Origin: Cylicocyclus nassatus
Lineage: Eukaryota; Nematoda; Chromadorea; Rhabditida; Strongylidae
Length of the DNA: 64,000 bases
NCBI GenBank assembly: GCA_958299035.1
Contig: CATQJL010000001.1
Span: 5,510,284 to 5,574,283 of the forward strand
Direction of reading: 5' to 3'
The notes below the pieces were generated by a model that ran no database searches, was not told the DNA's origin, and saw nothing but the letters and a program-made list of their open reading frames with translations. A program made the translations under genes and the position numbers. Every line of letters starts with the position of its first letter. The first letter of the stretch is position 1. This document shows positions 1 to 10,457 of this stretch, piece by piece.

Positions 1-784
1 CAAGTTTTGAGGAAAAATCCAATCAGCAGTCGATTTCATTGCGATATCGCGTCGCGTCTTCCGCAGGATCGCAGCTAAGAGCGGAAGACCCGCCGGTGAT
101 TGGATCACGAGTTAGGTTCCCCCGCAGGAGCTCCCGACTTTCTCACTAACATCTCGGGACAACTTCATATGTCACGCAGCACTTCCTAGAGGTAACATTG
201 TTTTCTCGCAAACCATTTCTCTTGCGTCCAACAGTCAATGATTTAAAACACGCGGTTTTTGCTGGCAGGATTTAATCGCGAATGTCTGAGAATAGTGAAT
301 AAATATCACAACCGAGATGCAAGATGATCAGCATACAATGGACACACAGTAGTTGTCGCGTCGGAAGGAGCGCGAGTCGATGAAATCGCGTGATGTATGT
401 ATGCCCCGGCCCTTTGCGCAACAGCCTGATATACAGGAGAACGCCCAGACTAAGTTAGAATTCATAGAAGTGCTGCGTTTTACGCTAATATCTGCCAAAC
501 GGTTCTCAAAAAATGCAATAAAATCATGTCACGCGATCCAGCAGTATAGAGCGGCGAACATTTACATAGCTTCAAAGGGTTTGGGATTTTGTAGAAACGC
601 ACTCAAATAGTTGTGCACTCTACTGAGCTTGTCCTTTGCTTTGTTTTAGCAGCCTAGGGTTTATGTATTTATGTACATAGAGTATTGAAAAATAAGCAGA
701 TGGCTTATAAAGAATGTTTTACCACTATCCAAACCAGTGTATAGAAGGTATTATCACTCTTAGCAGGCCTATCCATAACAAAAC
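1..784. other. Unassigned left flank
   Basis: No convincing coding exon was found in this stretch. It holds a CpG-containing patch near 40-150 and the MITE remnant listed at 306-412. An 85-codon open frame from 353 overlaps that remnant and is not taken as a gene. A TATAAA-like sequence at about 705-711 lies some 75 bases before the candidate start codon at 785. Confidence 0.4.
306..412. repeat. Remnant of the GGCCCCGG-ended MITE
   Basis: The order of short blocks (CAACCGAGATGCAAG, a GATCAGCATACAATG-like block, TTGTCGCGTCG, AAATCGCGTGA, then GCCCCGGCCC) parallels one half of the complete element at 8796-8997 read on its minus strand. Only one half and no matching second end are visible, so this is a truncated or decayed copy. 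Confidence 0.4.
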
Positions 785-1101
785 ATGCTCGTATTCTTCT
801 TTCTTCTTCCCACGGTAAGTTTTGAATATTATGACCTGCTTTACCAAGCTCCGTTTAACTCTAGGTAACGTCAAATTCGGTGGTTACGCCTCACCCATTC
901 GCGATGGCAATGATTGAAGACATTTTGAAATGCAAGCTCTCTGATTACGAATCAATTATAAATGTAGAAATCTTGGCTAATTCCAACATGGTGAGTTTTT
1001 TGAATGAATCCGTTTTTAACGGGCATCCCCAGGAAACGTATCGAAAATTTATCGTTCATAACCCTCTTGTATTGGTGTCTCTGAAACCTCGAAGTACCTG
1101 A
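785..1101 (+). CDS. Candidate small secreted protein, three exons, about 74 aa
   Basis: Three exons join in one frame: 785-814 (ATG start), 865-990 and 1033-1101 (TGA stop). The borders are ACG|GTAAGT at 814/815, CTCTAG|GTAACG at 864/865, ATG|GTGAGT at 990/991 and CCCCAG|GAAACG at 1032/1033. Introns of 50 and 42 bases are short but normal for nematodes, and every junction is phase 0. The protein starts MLVFFFLLPTVTS, a short hydrophobic stretch that could be a signal peptide; the rest is mixed and has one Cys. No family is recognised. The second intron is itself open in frame, so its removal is inferred only from the splice sites. It could also be chance. Confidence 0.35.
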
Positions 1102-1930
1102 GCAAAGTGTTATAAATGAATATAAATTTGCCTTGTAAAAGGAGTTACATCCCTCTTCAATACTCTGATTAGAGACAGGTCTTGTAGCACGCTTTGGTTA
1201 TGTACTTGCCATTGAATAAAACCTGCATTATAAACGAAAATACTGTAAAGGGATTTCACACAATTCGAAAAAATTTCATGTTTTGTTGATATCAAGAGGT
1301 AATTCGCAAGTGATTCAAGAGCAACTTCATGAGAGGAGTTACATCCGCAAGCTTTGTGATCCAATTTAGAAATCTCGATTTGTATGGAGAGTTCTCGACA
1401 TTTTGGAGCCTTTCTTAGGCAACATCGACTTCTCAGCAGGAATGCTTAAAAACTAAAGTAACCCTATCTATGGTAATAAGGAGCTATTGAAGAGGGCATA
1501 TTATAGATTTAGCAAGGGAAGAATTCCAAGTTATGAGCGAATTTAAACTGAAATTAGCAGGGTTTCAATGCATAGTGCTCTAAAAACTAGCTTGAAAGAA
1601 CATAATTAGAATGGTGTTTAGTGTACTGACTGAAAAGGGTGCACACAGACAGATGAGTTTGCGAACAACCACTTTTTGAAAATGTGGCACCGAATGTCTG
1701 CCAACATCAGTCCGCGCAGCAGATATGGGAGATAGATTTGCAACCAGCTCAAGGCACATCTAATGATATGCCTTCTATTCCAGATTGCCACGGCGATCTA
1801 GATCTTTCCCTGCTAAGCTGAACATATTTCTAGATGTTGAAAGTAAGAGAGTTGTATATCTTTGCGAAAATTAAGTTGATATCTGTATTTTGCATTTTAA
1901 AAAGATGAGAATACTTTTTGTTTAGACAAA
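1102..1930. other. No gene recognised
   Basis: AT-rich sequence with no exon that has both coding character and good splice borders. Short open frames occur on both strands but have no recognisable similarity. Confidence 0.35.
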
Positions 1931-2402
1931 CGTGCTGTTCTCTATAAGTTTCAGACATTCTGCTGCGACTGCGTAGAGCTCGCAAGAGAGCGCGACTACA
2001 AAGGCAAGCTAAATAATTACTACGAAGCATATGTGTTAAGGTTTGTTGCTGTTCAATCTTTGATATCCCATAAGCTGTTCATCTGCTTTTACAGATGGCA
2101 TAATTGGTATATAGATACGATAACACAAATGCTTTTTAAACAGGTACGAACAAGCCTTCGAAAATTCTGCTGTTATTTACTCAAAACTCTCCTACAAAAT
2201 TCAAAGCCTAAAATTTGTCTTGATAACGTTAAGTGCTTTGACAGAAGGTGTTGTTACCTCAGGATTCTTTCATACTACAACGCTGCATCGCAGAGAATAT
2301 ATGCCCCTGCCACGGCAGTTTCGCGGTTTAGCGATGTTACTCTGCAGAATTCTAACAATAACTCTGAATACTAGAACTGCTATGGATGAAGCAACAAGTT
2401 GA
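1931..2402 (+). CDS. Candidate 3' exons of a membrane protein, family unassigned
   Basis: An exon probably starts after TTTTTGTTTAG at 1930 and reads KRAVLYKFQTFCCDC onward to YYEAYVL. A donor at about 2040 (TTAAG|GTTTGT) leaves two bases that pair in phase with a final exon at 2144-2402, preceded by TTTTTAAACAG and ending in TGA. Joined, the frame gives an Arg-Tyr-Glu-Gln-Ala-Phe-Glu-Asn segment, a hydrophobic stretch (LKFVLITLSALTEG) and a second one (RGLAMLLCRILTITL). The RYE..EN segment followed by hydrophobic helices is loosely like nematode serpentine chemoreceptors (Sra/Sre type), but this is a weak resemblance. Upstream exons were not found. Confidence 0.3.
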
Positions 2403-2522
2403 TCTGCGGATATCTAGTAATCCTGTGAGTAGTAATAGATAGAATAACGCATTGAAGTCATTGACTAAGAACTAGCTGAAGCAAAACAACTTTGGCAAAT
2501 CAAGAACGCACCGAATTCAGCT

Positions 2523-2713
2523 GATGTAAAACCATTGATTCTACGATGAGACAAGGGAAAAAAGAAAGAAGACTAACAACTCTAAAGGAATGGTCTGTTT
2601 ATAAGAGCGTGCACAGTACAGGAACGTTGAAAAACCGAGAAACTGCTGGCATTGGCATGTTTTCGCGTGTAGTCTGGGCACGCTGTCGCAGGCTACAACG
2701 CTTGCGGCATATG
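2523..2713 (+). pseudogene. CAP/SCP (VAL/ASP-like) domain remnant
   Basis: One frame reads ...LTTLKEWSVYKSVHSTG then about ten residues and GIGMFSRVVWARC, ending at a TAA at 2711-2713. In CAP/SCP-family proteins, abundant in strongylid nematodes, a W-containing helix is followed by a G(H)F(T/S)QVVW signature; here the usual His is Met and the Gln is Arg. After VVWAR the expected GC...C pattern appears only in other frames (for example a YNACG reading), which suggests a frameshift. No upstream CAP exons or signal peptide were identified. It is read as a decayed copy or an isolated exon. Confidence 0.35.
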
Positions 2714-3219
2714 AGGAACCCCTAAACGGAAACATCACGGCCGTTGTAGGGATGTGTTTTCAATTGTGAACCTGTCGCAAAGTGTAACTTAGCATTTTTG
2801 TGCTCCGAGGGAAATTTATTCTGAACGCATTCCAGAGCAAAGTAGCTAAAATTTCAAAGCACAGATAGCTACTACAAAACAGAATTAGCATATTTCAGCT
2901 GAAGAATGCAAATCGTCGCAATCTTGAACGATTCGCAATCGGGTGCGCCATAAAAAAACAAAACTTCCTGCTTGAATGTCTTGCACCATTTATTAGATTT
3001 AAAGATGATGTTGTGTGTCTCATCAAAAAATATAATTACAAGCCTGAAGAGCGATGTTTACGAGAATAATCATTGACAGTATAAATCATTTGAATGTCGA
3101 GTTCTACGCTCACCGCAACATATACAACAAACGAGAGCGGTATCTCGTCAAGGTGATTATTTTGAAAGCACACACAGCTAGCTCAGTGTATCGTGCGCAA
3201 CAACTTTTTGTCGTTCGAA
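2714..3219. other. Possible exon near 3040-3151, otherwise unassigned
   Basis: On the plus strand the interval from about 3055 to 3151 reads MFTRIIIDSINHL, then FYAHRNIYNKRERYLVK, ending at AAG|GTGATT, a usable donor. It has coding character but no family is recognised and the flanking exons are not visible. The rest of the interval shows nothing identifiable. Confidence 0.2.
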
Positions 3220-3453
3220 CTAACAAAGTGAATGAACGGTTGAAGTGGTTTTCGTACGGCACATTACTTGAATGAGAATCTGACCTTCGAAAGGTGTATG
3301 TCGCGCATTTTTCGCATAAACATAGCCGTAGTTTTCTGAAGGGGAAAGCAGGATTTTGTCCATTAGCATCTGAAGTAACTCATTACAATTTCCTTGCGCT
3401 AGACGATTCAGAGCATCAGATGTGAAAATGACCATTGCTTGCTCAAACACCTA
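3220..3453 (-). CDS. Hypothetical 3' exon
   Basis: On the minus strand an acceptor (GCATTGATTTAG) precedes an open frame that starts VFEQAMVIFTSDALNRLAQG, continues NCNELLQMLMDKILL and SENYGYVYAKNARH, and ends at a TAG at 3220. Composition and the acceptor support real coding sequence. A GTCAGATT donor after ...HTPFE at about 3268 is an alternative exit. No family is recognised. It lies downstream of the dead kinase on the same strand, but its sequence does not resemble the CHK domain. Confidence 0.3.
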
Positions 3454-3641
3454 AATCAATGCAAATTTTCTCCTTTTGATTGCCAGCTTCTGACTAAATG
3501 CCACTTTTCCCTTTCTTTCAACTTATGCTGCGCCCTCACTGTCACAGCATTCTTATCACAATACCCTTAATCAAACTGCCAAGTCCTTTTTCACAATGAG
3601 AACATACAATGCAGTAGAATATAAGACTACTGCAACTACTA

Positions 3642-4096
3642 ACAAGGGAATGGTCAAAAGTCGAAGTGGCCAATCCACACAAGCTGCATACCATTAGATG
3701 CAGCATAAAACGCTGACTCCAAATCTGTCTTCCTTATCTGCAGAGCGCTTTTGTGGACGAAAATATATGCCGTTGAAGGCCATTATTTTGCTAAGAAATT
3801 GTGCGTGTAAAGTGCAAATTTGGCCGTACAAGGCCATTCTCGGCTCAGTGTGAGACCAGAACATGCAACTAGGTCACTTCATACGACCCGTGCCTAGAGA
3901 TGAGCTGAAAGAGCAATAATGTGCCCAATTTCGCAATTTTTGGATGCGATTTTTTCGTAGTAAAGCTGCTCATAACTTCGCCTACAAAGGCGCTCTGCAG
4001 ATATAAAAGACAGATTTGAAATCAGCATTCTATGCTGCATCGAATAGTATGCGGCTTGTATGGATTGGTCACTTCGACTTCTGACCATTCCCTTGT
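3642..4096. mobile_element. ACAAGGG-family MITE, copy 1
   Basis: A 455-base foldback element. The left end ACAAGGGAATGGTCA and the right end GACCATTCCCTTGT are inverted copies, and the inverted similarity continues inward for well over 100 bases on each arm (for example CTGCAGAGCGC against GCGCTCTGCAG). There is no transposase. Open frames inside are by-products of the palindrome. Other members are at 14957, 19435, 28841, 29905 and 34671. Confidence 0.8.
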
Positions 4097-4370
4097 AAGG
4101 AGAAAGATAGGACTAGCGTTTCCATTGCGGTAAATAAAGCCTCGACCGCTTTGTCTTGACTGACAACTTGCACGCATAAGCAAAATTTCAATGTGTCCTA
4201 TGCCGCCAGAAAGGAATAAAGAAAAGCCATTGAAGTTTCAAACTCTATCAAGAAATTATATGCATTGATTTAGAGGCAACGAATCTATAGAAGATAGAGC
4301 ATTAATGCTTGGCATCGTACGGAATTTTGCACAAACATTGGGATGTAGAGAAGTCCTGTGAATGCAAACA

Positions 4371-4630
4371 TAATATCGTCGTCTCCCCGTCGTACGTCGG
4401 GCGGAGCTTTTGCGGACATTTCAACAGGTGAACTTGTCAAGCCTCTACTGCAAAGTATGGTTCCTTGTACTCTCTAAATTCCACGTATATATGCCGTTGT
4501 CACACGTGGCAGACTTGGTAGCGAGAGATCACAAAATACAATGCCTTGCAGTAGAGGGTTAACAAATTTATCAACTTCTTGAAATATCCGCAAAAGCTCT
4601 GCCCAACGTACACCAGGGAGACGACAATAG
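4371..4630. repeat. Imperfect inverted repeat, 260 bp
   Basis: The left arm (TCGTCGTCTCCCCGTCGTAC, then GGGCGGAGCTTTTGCGGA) matches the reverse complement of the right arm, with the common blocks GAGCTTTTGCGGA and CCTCTACTGCAA. The arms are about 110 bases with scattered mismatches, and no coding potential is visible. It is probably a decayed non-autonomous DNA transposon. Confidence 0.6.
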
Positions 4631-4951
4631 CACAAAATCTGGCAAAGAAATTGACCGTAAAGCTACTAGGGAAGCATCTCAGGTTATGTGGCTATTTGGA
4701 ACGAGATGCATGTCATTAGATGCGTCTTGTTAAGCGATTCCTAGCCTAATTCTCGTATCTGCTGCGCGGTCCCTAAAAGAAGTTGTGAGCGCTCAAACGA
4801 CCGATATTGGCCGAAATTCGATCAGTTTCGGAAGTTCAAGAAGTAGCTGTTCAGAACACTTATCTTTGTTGCCGATGTATGCTACTCAGTACATTCAACA
4901 CCGCGCTGATTACGCAACATAAACCTGGTTTTTTGAAGCACAATATGCATT
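4631..4951. other. No gene recognised
   Basis: Short unassigned spacer between two foldback elements. Nothing identifiable on either strand. Confidence 0.4.
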
Positions 4952-5406
4952 AAAGGCAGTGTCCGGGCAAAAACTCGATTTAGAGATTTTATGCTTACCC
5001 GGGCCTATTCACTACGCTGAATCCGAAAATGCACATTGGACAGCGCGAAAACGACGAAAAGCGGCTCTAACACAGAATGGAGATCAACAGGTGGGCGGGG
5101 TTCTCCTGACTGGAATTCACGCTTCCAGCTTCCGGAGCGATCTTCTCGCTTCCGTTTTCAAGTCAGTCATTCGCACTTGGCCGGCAGTGATGTTAGGGCG
5201 GCTAGCGATATCGAGAAGATCGCTCCAGAAGCTGGGAGCGTATATTACAGTAGGGAGGACTCCGCCCACCTACTGATTTCCCTACTGTGTTAGAGCGTTT
5301 TTCGTCGTTTTCGCGCTCTCCAGTGTGCATTTTCGGATTCAGCGTAGCGAATAGGCCCGAATAACCACAAACCTCAAAATCGAGTTTTTGCCCCGACACT
5401 GCCTTT
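4952..5406. mobile_element. Foldback element, 455 bp
   Basis: The ends AAAGGCAGTGTC and GACACTGCCTTT are inverted, and the arms stay similar for about 200 bases each, sharing GGCAAAAACTCGATTT, GCTGAATCCGAAAATGCACA and a GATCTTCTCG block near the centre. Paired open frames starting MSGQKLD on both strands come from this symmetry and are not genes. It is a different family from the ACAAGGG MITEs, although about the same length. Confidence 0.7.
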
Positions 5407-6155
5407 GAGAGCTTGTTAACTTCACAACTTTAATCGCTCACGACTTCTTTTCCATGCAACCGCACAGCTAGAATGGAAGGTAAATTTGAAGAAATCACTT
5501 CAACAAGACGATTTAATCGTATATGTTTCGCTCCGAATCTCCTTAGGATCTTTCCCTTGTTTGTTATTGCAGTTGTAGAACTTACATTTAGATACTCTCT
5601 GAAAGGCATATCTGCACCAAGTAAGGTTTCCATCTTATAGTAGTAAAAATCGAGAAGTGAATGTAGCAGTCTTCTTCGTTTTTCAGCTGTGGTACTCGTA
5701 CTCAATACACGTAGCAGATCTTCAACCTCAAGCAGAACTCTGAAATTATGCCAATTCTGCTGAGGCTATGCCATGATTAATCTATGCCACCGTGAAAGGT
5801 GTGGAGAGGAAGACATTAGCTGCAATTTTTTCTTTCGCTACAAAGTTCTCTGCATGCGATGTCTACCACTGTTTTCCATTCGCGTTCCATTATACATTCG
5901 GGTAGCATACAGCCAGTGGTCCTCGCGGTTACTAGGCTTGTCGGTACTTACAGGGCTTCCCTGAGCCAATTGCCAATCCAACTATACCACCAATCGTCAC
6001 ATTATCCTGCCAAAGTATTTGTGGAACCCACAAATCGCCGTGAACGAGAACAGAATATCTTGCTAAACTACTCAGTCATTTTGTACATAAAGGCGAAAAA
6101 AAAACCCTTGCAAATAGTACCTTTTTCTTCGTATTCTTTGGTAAATTTTGACATG

Positions 6156-7561
6156 AATAAAGAATGAACAGTTGACTGAGTTGCTGAAGGTGAACTGCAG
6201 ATGAAGTCTTCTACGTTTTGTATTTCTATATCGAGTGCTAGGTTGCTTGCACAGTTGTTACAAATATACTGTTTGATCGAATGTGAATTCAGGGTGACGC
6301 ATTGAAATATGTATGGGGCAGACGTGACGCAGCTAACATTTCACCCATCTTTTAGAAGCTCACTGCCTGCGTGCAAAAAAGTCTAAGTTGCCTCAACGTG
6401 AGTTAATCTTATATATAAAGCTGAATGTCTGTTTGTATGTATGTATGTATGTCTGTCTGTATGTCTGTCTGTACTTATGTTCCGAATAGAAAATTCCATT
6501 TCTGAACCGATCCGGACCAAACTTGGCACACATACACTACGGGCCCCGGCGGGTGTCATAGGCTACTTTTCGTCATCGACCGATGTCGATTTTATCGATT
6601 TTTATCGATTTTTTTGCTGAGCTCACCTACGGGGCTGGGAGTTGGCACAGGGGGGGGAAGTGAGCATGGGGAATCCGAATACAATATTGGTTTTCAGGAT
6701 TATCGATTACTTTTATCGATTTTATCGATTTTTTTGCAAAGTTTGAGCTAGGGGGCTGGGAGTTGGCACAGGGGGGTAATCGAGCATGCTGATCATCCCC
6801 AAGGGGGGTGATCAGCATGCTATTACACCCCTGTGCCAAATTCCAGCCCCCTAGCTCGAATTTTCAAAAAATCGATAAAATCGATAAAAGTAATGGATGA
6901 TCTTGAAAACTAATATTGTATTCGTAATCAGCATGCTCGATTACCCCCTGTGCAAAATCCCAGCCTCGCATGTCAAAATTTACAAAAAATCGATAAGATC
7001 AATAAAAGTAATCGATAATTCTGGAAACTAATATTGTATTCGGAATCCCCATGCTCACTTCCCCCCCCCCCTGTGCCAACTCCTAGCCCCGTAGGTGAAC
7101 TCAGCAAAAAAATCGATAAAAATCGATAAAATCGATATCGATCGATGACGAAAAGTGGCCTATGACACCCGCCGGGGCCCGATGTGTATGTGTGCCAAGT
7201 TTGGTCCGGATCGGTTCAGAAATGGAATTTTCTATTCGGAACATACGTACATACATACATACATACAGACAGACATACAGACAAACAGACATTCAGCTTT
7301 ATATATAAGATTAACTCACGTTGAGGCAACTTAGACTTTTTTGCACGCAGGCAGTGAGCTTCTGAAAGATGGGTGAAATGTTAGCTGCGTCACGTCTGCC
7401 CCATACATATTTCAATGCGTCACCCTGAATTCACATTCGATCAAACAGTATATTTGTAACAACTGTGCAAGCAACCTAGCACTCGATATAGAAATACAAA
7501 ACGTAGAAGACTTCATCTGCAGTTCACCTTCAGCAACTCAGTCAACTGTTCATTCTTTATT
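6156..7561. mobile_element. 1.4 kb near-perfect inverted repeat inside the dead kinase
   Basis: Starting AATAAAGAATGAACAGTTGA and ending with its reverse complement, the two arms of about 650-700 bases are nearly identical, including long unique stretches and runs of GTATGTATGTCTG and their complement. The inner part has repeated blocks with ATCGATTTTATCGAT and GGGGCTGGGAGTTGGCACAG. Kinase coding sequence resumes exactly at both ends. No transposase is visible. One arm-like copy recurs alone at 33452-33850. Confidence 0.8.
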
Positions 7562-7781
7562 CCAAAGTTGCAGTTTCGCAATTTGTTCCGTTATAGCAAA
7601 TAACTGGAAAAAATTTACGTTTATTTGATTTACTATTTAGGATGTACCTGCTTGTCAGAAAAACTCTTTAAGAAGTCAACTGTAAAACAATTGTGAAAAT
7701 CTTCCATGACGATGATCGGGTTCTTGGATGCAGTACCTTCCGCGACATAAATGGGTGGCACGAGTAACGGTTTCGGTTGTA

Positions 7782-8676
7782 CTGAAGTGCTTTAGCTCAA
7801 GCTGCCACCAATGTGCGATGAGGGTGAAGGAATGAAGGTCAAGTCTTAGACATCTATGAAGGCGACTGTCGGCTAGAGTATAACGTTTCCGGTCAGGCCA
7901 AGACTGACATGATGCGCGGCACCGCCATAGTTTTGCATTACGTCTACGGTTTGCTACAGGTGCTTGTGTAAACATCTGTCTGTTCTCTCTTCATTTCCTC
8001 CGATCTCTCCCCCAATGCTTTGCCCCTATATAGCGCCCTAGCGTTGTGAGCTCGTATTTTCGAGCCGTTGTTCTAACACTTAGAATACACTGTACCTTCT
8101 GCCGCACAAAATGCAAGAGGTGTTCTCAATTCAGTGAAATTGACTTTTTTCACGCTATACTTTCGTTGAAGAATCTGCTAATTGGCAAACTCCGTACTCG
8201 TATGTTTTCCGAATCAGACATAGTCTTACGTCAAACTTGCAGAATGGAATTTATCAGGACAAGTGTTTTTCTAGCGTTTCCTTGCTATAGCTTTTGTACT
8301 ACTCATTGAAGGAAACAATCACTGGACTACAAGTTTTCAGAACTTGCATGCAAAGCACGCGGCGCATTTAGGATTGTTACTTTCAAATTATGATGCCTTG
8401 TGCGCTGATGCCTTGAAGAAACGAAATGGCAAGTTTGTTGAATGCCATTCAGCACTTGATAGATTTCTTCAGCAGATTTGCTAGAGCATAACATGTATCC
8501 GGGCACTTTTCGCTTTGTGCAAACTCATGCAGATAACTTTGTTATTAGACTCATTCTCTAATTTTCAAATTTCTTCAGAAGCACGCACTGGGAAGATTCA
8601 AAGTGAAAGGAAACCGATGCTTACACTGTCTCAAAAACCTTAAAAAATTCGCAGAAGAAATTCGTAATCCACTTAC
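7782..8676. other. Intron of the dead kinase, unassigned content
   Basis: This spans from the GTAAGT donor at 8676 to the acceptor before 7781. No independent gene or clear repeat was recognised. In the other copy the corresponding intron (22215-23383) is of similar size but shows no obvious sequence similarity. Confidence 0.45.
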
Positions 8677-8795
8677 TGTTCTGCACTATGCAATAGAAAT
8701 TTGTTTCCGTGTCATGAAAGAGAGCCTTTAGAACGTCCTTGCTCTCTCTCGAGTCTTTAGCGTCAGACATCTTTTCCATTACTGCAGATCCTTTA

Positions 8796-8997
8796 GGCCC
8801 CGGGCAGACTTCACGCGATTTGATCGTCGCGACTGAATCGCGACGAGACAACTGTTACAACATCATTCCATGCCGATCAACTTGCATTCGGTTGTGATAC
8901 TTTTCCAGCCCGACATTTTTGAATGTGAAATAAAAATGAATGGAAATTTTGGCGATTAGATCGCAACGATTGAGTCGCGTGAAGTCTGACCGGGGCC
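8796..8997. mobile_element. PIF/Harbinger-like MITE, 202 bp, TTA duplication
   Basis: The ends GGCCCCGGGCAGACTTCACG and the inverted CGTGAAGTCTGACCGGGGCC are flanked by TTA on both sides (8793-8795 and 8998-9000). A three-base TTA target duplication with GG...CC ends is typical of PIF/Harbinger-derived MITEs. The arms carry GTCGCGA and TCGCGAC-type motifs. It sits within kinase coding sequence: the exon continues TCTAAGG before it and GGATCTGCAG after it, as in the intact copy. Confidence 0.8.
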
Positions 8998-9405
8998 TTA
9001 GAAGTGTACGGGATCTTAAAAACGAGCTATGAGCAAGTGTCGTAGACTCAGAGATGTATCCACCTTGACAATCACGGATTGCGGAAGAGTATTTTGTTTG
9101 CACACCCATTCCAATTGCACCCTTCGTATGACTGACATGTAGCCAAGCGCTTCCGATCCCAAAGGTTCTATCTAACAATAAGCGCAGTCGACAAGAGTTA
9201 CGAAAGTGTCTTGAATTCGAAAAGAGTTACGACTCATGATCTTATGGCATCAAAACTACTGCAATTTTATTGTAAAATACAAAATCAGATACATCCTTTA
9301 TCCACCTTTTTTATACGTGGTCGCTGTTGATGTTTTGCTTCAACTGCGTCCCTTAACCATGATTTGGTTGCTTTAGTACCCTCAACAATCACGTCGTCGT
9401 CTATC

Positions 9406-9640
9406 CTATAACTTTCAACATTTTGTTGGCTTTGACGGTGCTTCAAACATAGCACTTCATATCTTTGATAATAACGACTTGACCACCTTTCGAAAATCTC
9501 ACCGCCGCAGAACTTGTTTCAGTGAGGTTTGACCCTATATGACACGTATACACCATATTAATAGCAATCCTCAGAATGCGGCCAATTACTTTCGGCAAAC
9601 ACTTTGCATTTCAAACGAAAGGTTTTGTAGGAGGATGTGC
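9406..9640. other. Upstream region of the dead kinase
   Basis: The first coding exon of the dead kinase should lie here or further right on the minus strand but was not identified. Nothing else is recognised. Confidence 0.3.
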
Positions 9641-10457
9641 GTTATACTACAAAGACCTCGCCGCCAAAGCTCGCTGCGCAGTCTGGCCCAACTCTGAGCC
9701 ACGAGGCAATCGAGCAAACGCAGCTTCGTCAGTTTTGTCGCGCTGCGACGTCGCGCGATGTCGCGAATATTGCAAAAAGTCACATGAAAATACTCAGAAA
9801 AAATTCCTCTTTCAGATTTTAGCGTGCCGTGTCCGTCGCACCGCATAAGGTAAAAATTTCAAAAAAACTTGTTAATTTCCTGTTTTCTTTATTTGATTCA
9901 TGTCCATTTTCGAGTAAAATCAAAGGAATGAAAATCCGGCATCAGCTATCTTTTTTTGTTGTAATAAGTTAAGTTCGCAGGTCATCATCGCGATGTTACT
10001 AACCTCAACTTGCAATCTAGGCCATAGGTCACAACTTGCAGCGACAATTAAGTAACTATATGGCAAAAACAAACATGAAACAAAAAAAAAGAAAACTGAA
10101 AAAAAACTAGGGAGTTTCCAAACGAATCTTTTGTTTTTATTTGGAAATATAAAACGAACATGAACCAAATAAGAAACAGGAAAGTAACAAGTTTTTCTGA
10201 AATTTTCGCCTTATGTGGTGCGACGGACACGGCACGTTAAAATCTGAAAGAGGAACTATTTTTTGAGTATTTTCATGTAACTTCTTGTAAGCGACATCGC
10301 GCGACGTCGCAACGCGACAAAGCTGACGAGGCTGCATCCGCGCGATTGCCTCATGGCTCAGCTCACCGGTGCAAAATGGGCGCCGGATACAATAAGCCAG
10401 CTCGGCGCGCGTGCTGACTTGGCGGCGAGCTTTGGCGGCGAGGTCTTGTAGTATAAC
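9641..10457. mobile_element. Large foldback element with GC-rich arms
   Basis: The left arm GTTATACTACAAAGACCTCG and onward is inverted at 10457, where the reverse complement reads GTTATACTACAAGACCTCGC. Shared inner blocks include AAAATACTCA, GTGCCGTGTCCGTCGCACC and AACAGGAAA-type tracts, with arms of about 290 bases. Short palindromes of the CGACGTCGCGCGATGTCGCG kind occur in both arms. It has no coding capacity. Terminal similarity may extend a further 20 bases outward with mismatches. Confidence 0.7.

Larger units (their letters stand above)
5586..9405 (-). pseudogene. CHK-kinase-like (DUF1679-type) pseudogene, copy 1
   Basis: Homologous exon by exon to the copy at 19236-23862. Exons in transcript order: 9405-9306 (100 bases, DDDVIVEGTKATKSW), 9171-8677 (IEPLGSEALGYMSVIRRVQ), 7781-7648 (134 bases, KPLLVPPIYVAEGTAS then NPIIVMEDFHNCF), partial 7603-7562 (LFAITEQIAKLQ), partial 6155-6121 (KFTKEYEEK), 6062-5952 (VLVHGDLWVPQILWQD) and 5726-5586 (VEDLLRVLSTSTTAEKRRRL). 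It is dead for several reasons: a 202-base MITE sits in the second of these exons, a 1406-base inverted repeat replaces the end of one exon, all of the next and the start of the following one, an extra base breaks the frame at the GGIVDW motif, and without the MITE the second exon is one base longer than its partner. The family is kinase-like and related to choline/ecdysteroid kinases. Confidence 0.85.

Noticed and set aside
3220..3453. C-terminal exon of the dead CHK kinase
   Set aside because: Same strand and downstream, but its sequence shows no resemblance to the CHK C-lobe and no equivalent was found beside copy 2.
4959..5399. Paired open frames starting MSGQKLD on both strands
   Set aside because: They mirror each other because they lie in the two arms of a foldback element.
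6420..7290. Microsatellite GTATGTATGTCTG as an independent repeat locus
   Set aside because: The same tract occurs at the equivalent position in each arm of the 1.4 kb element and in the copy at 33452, so it is part of the element.
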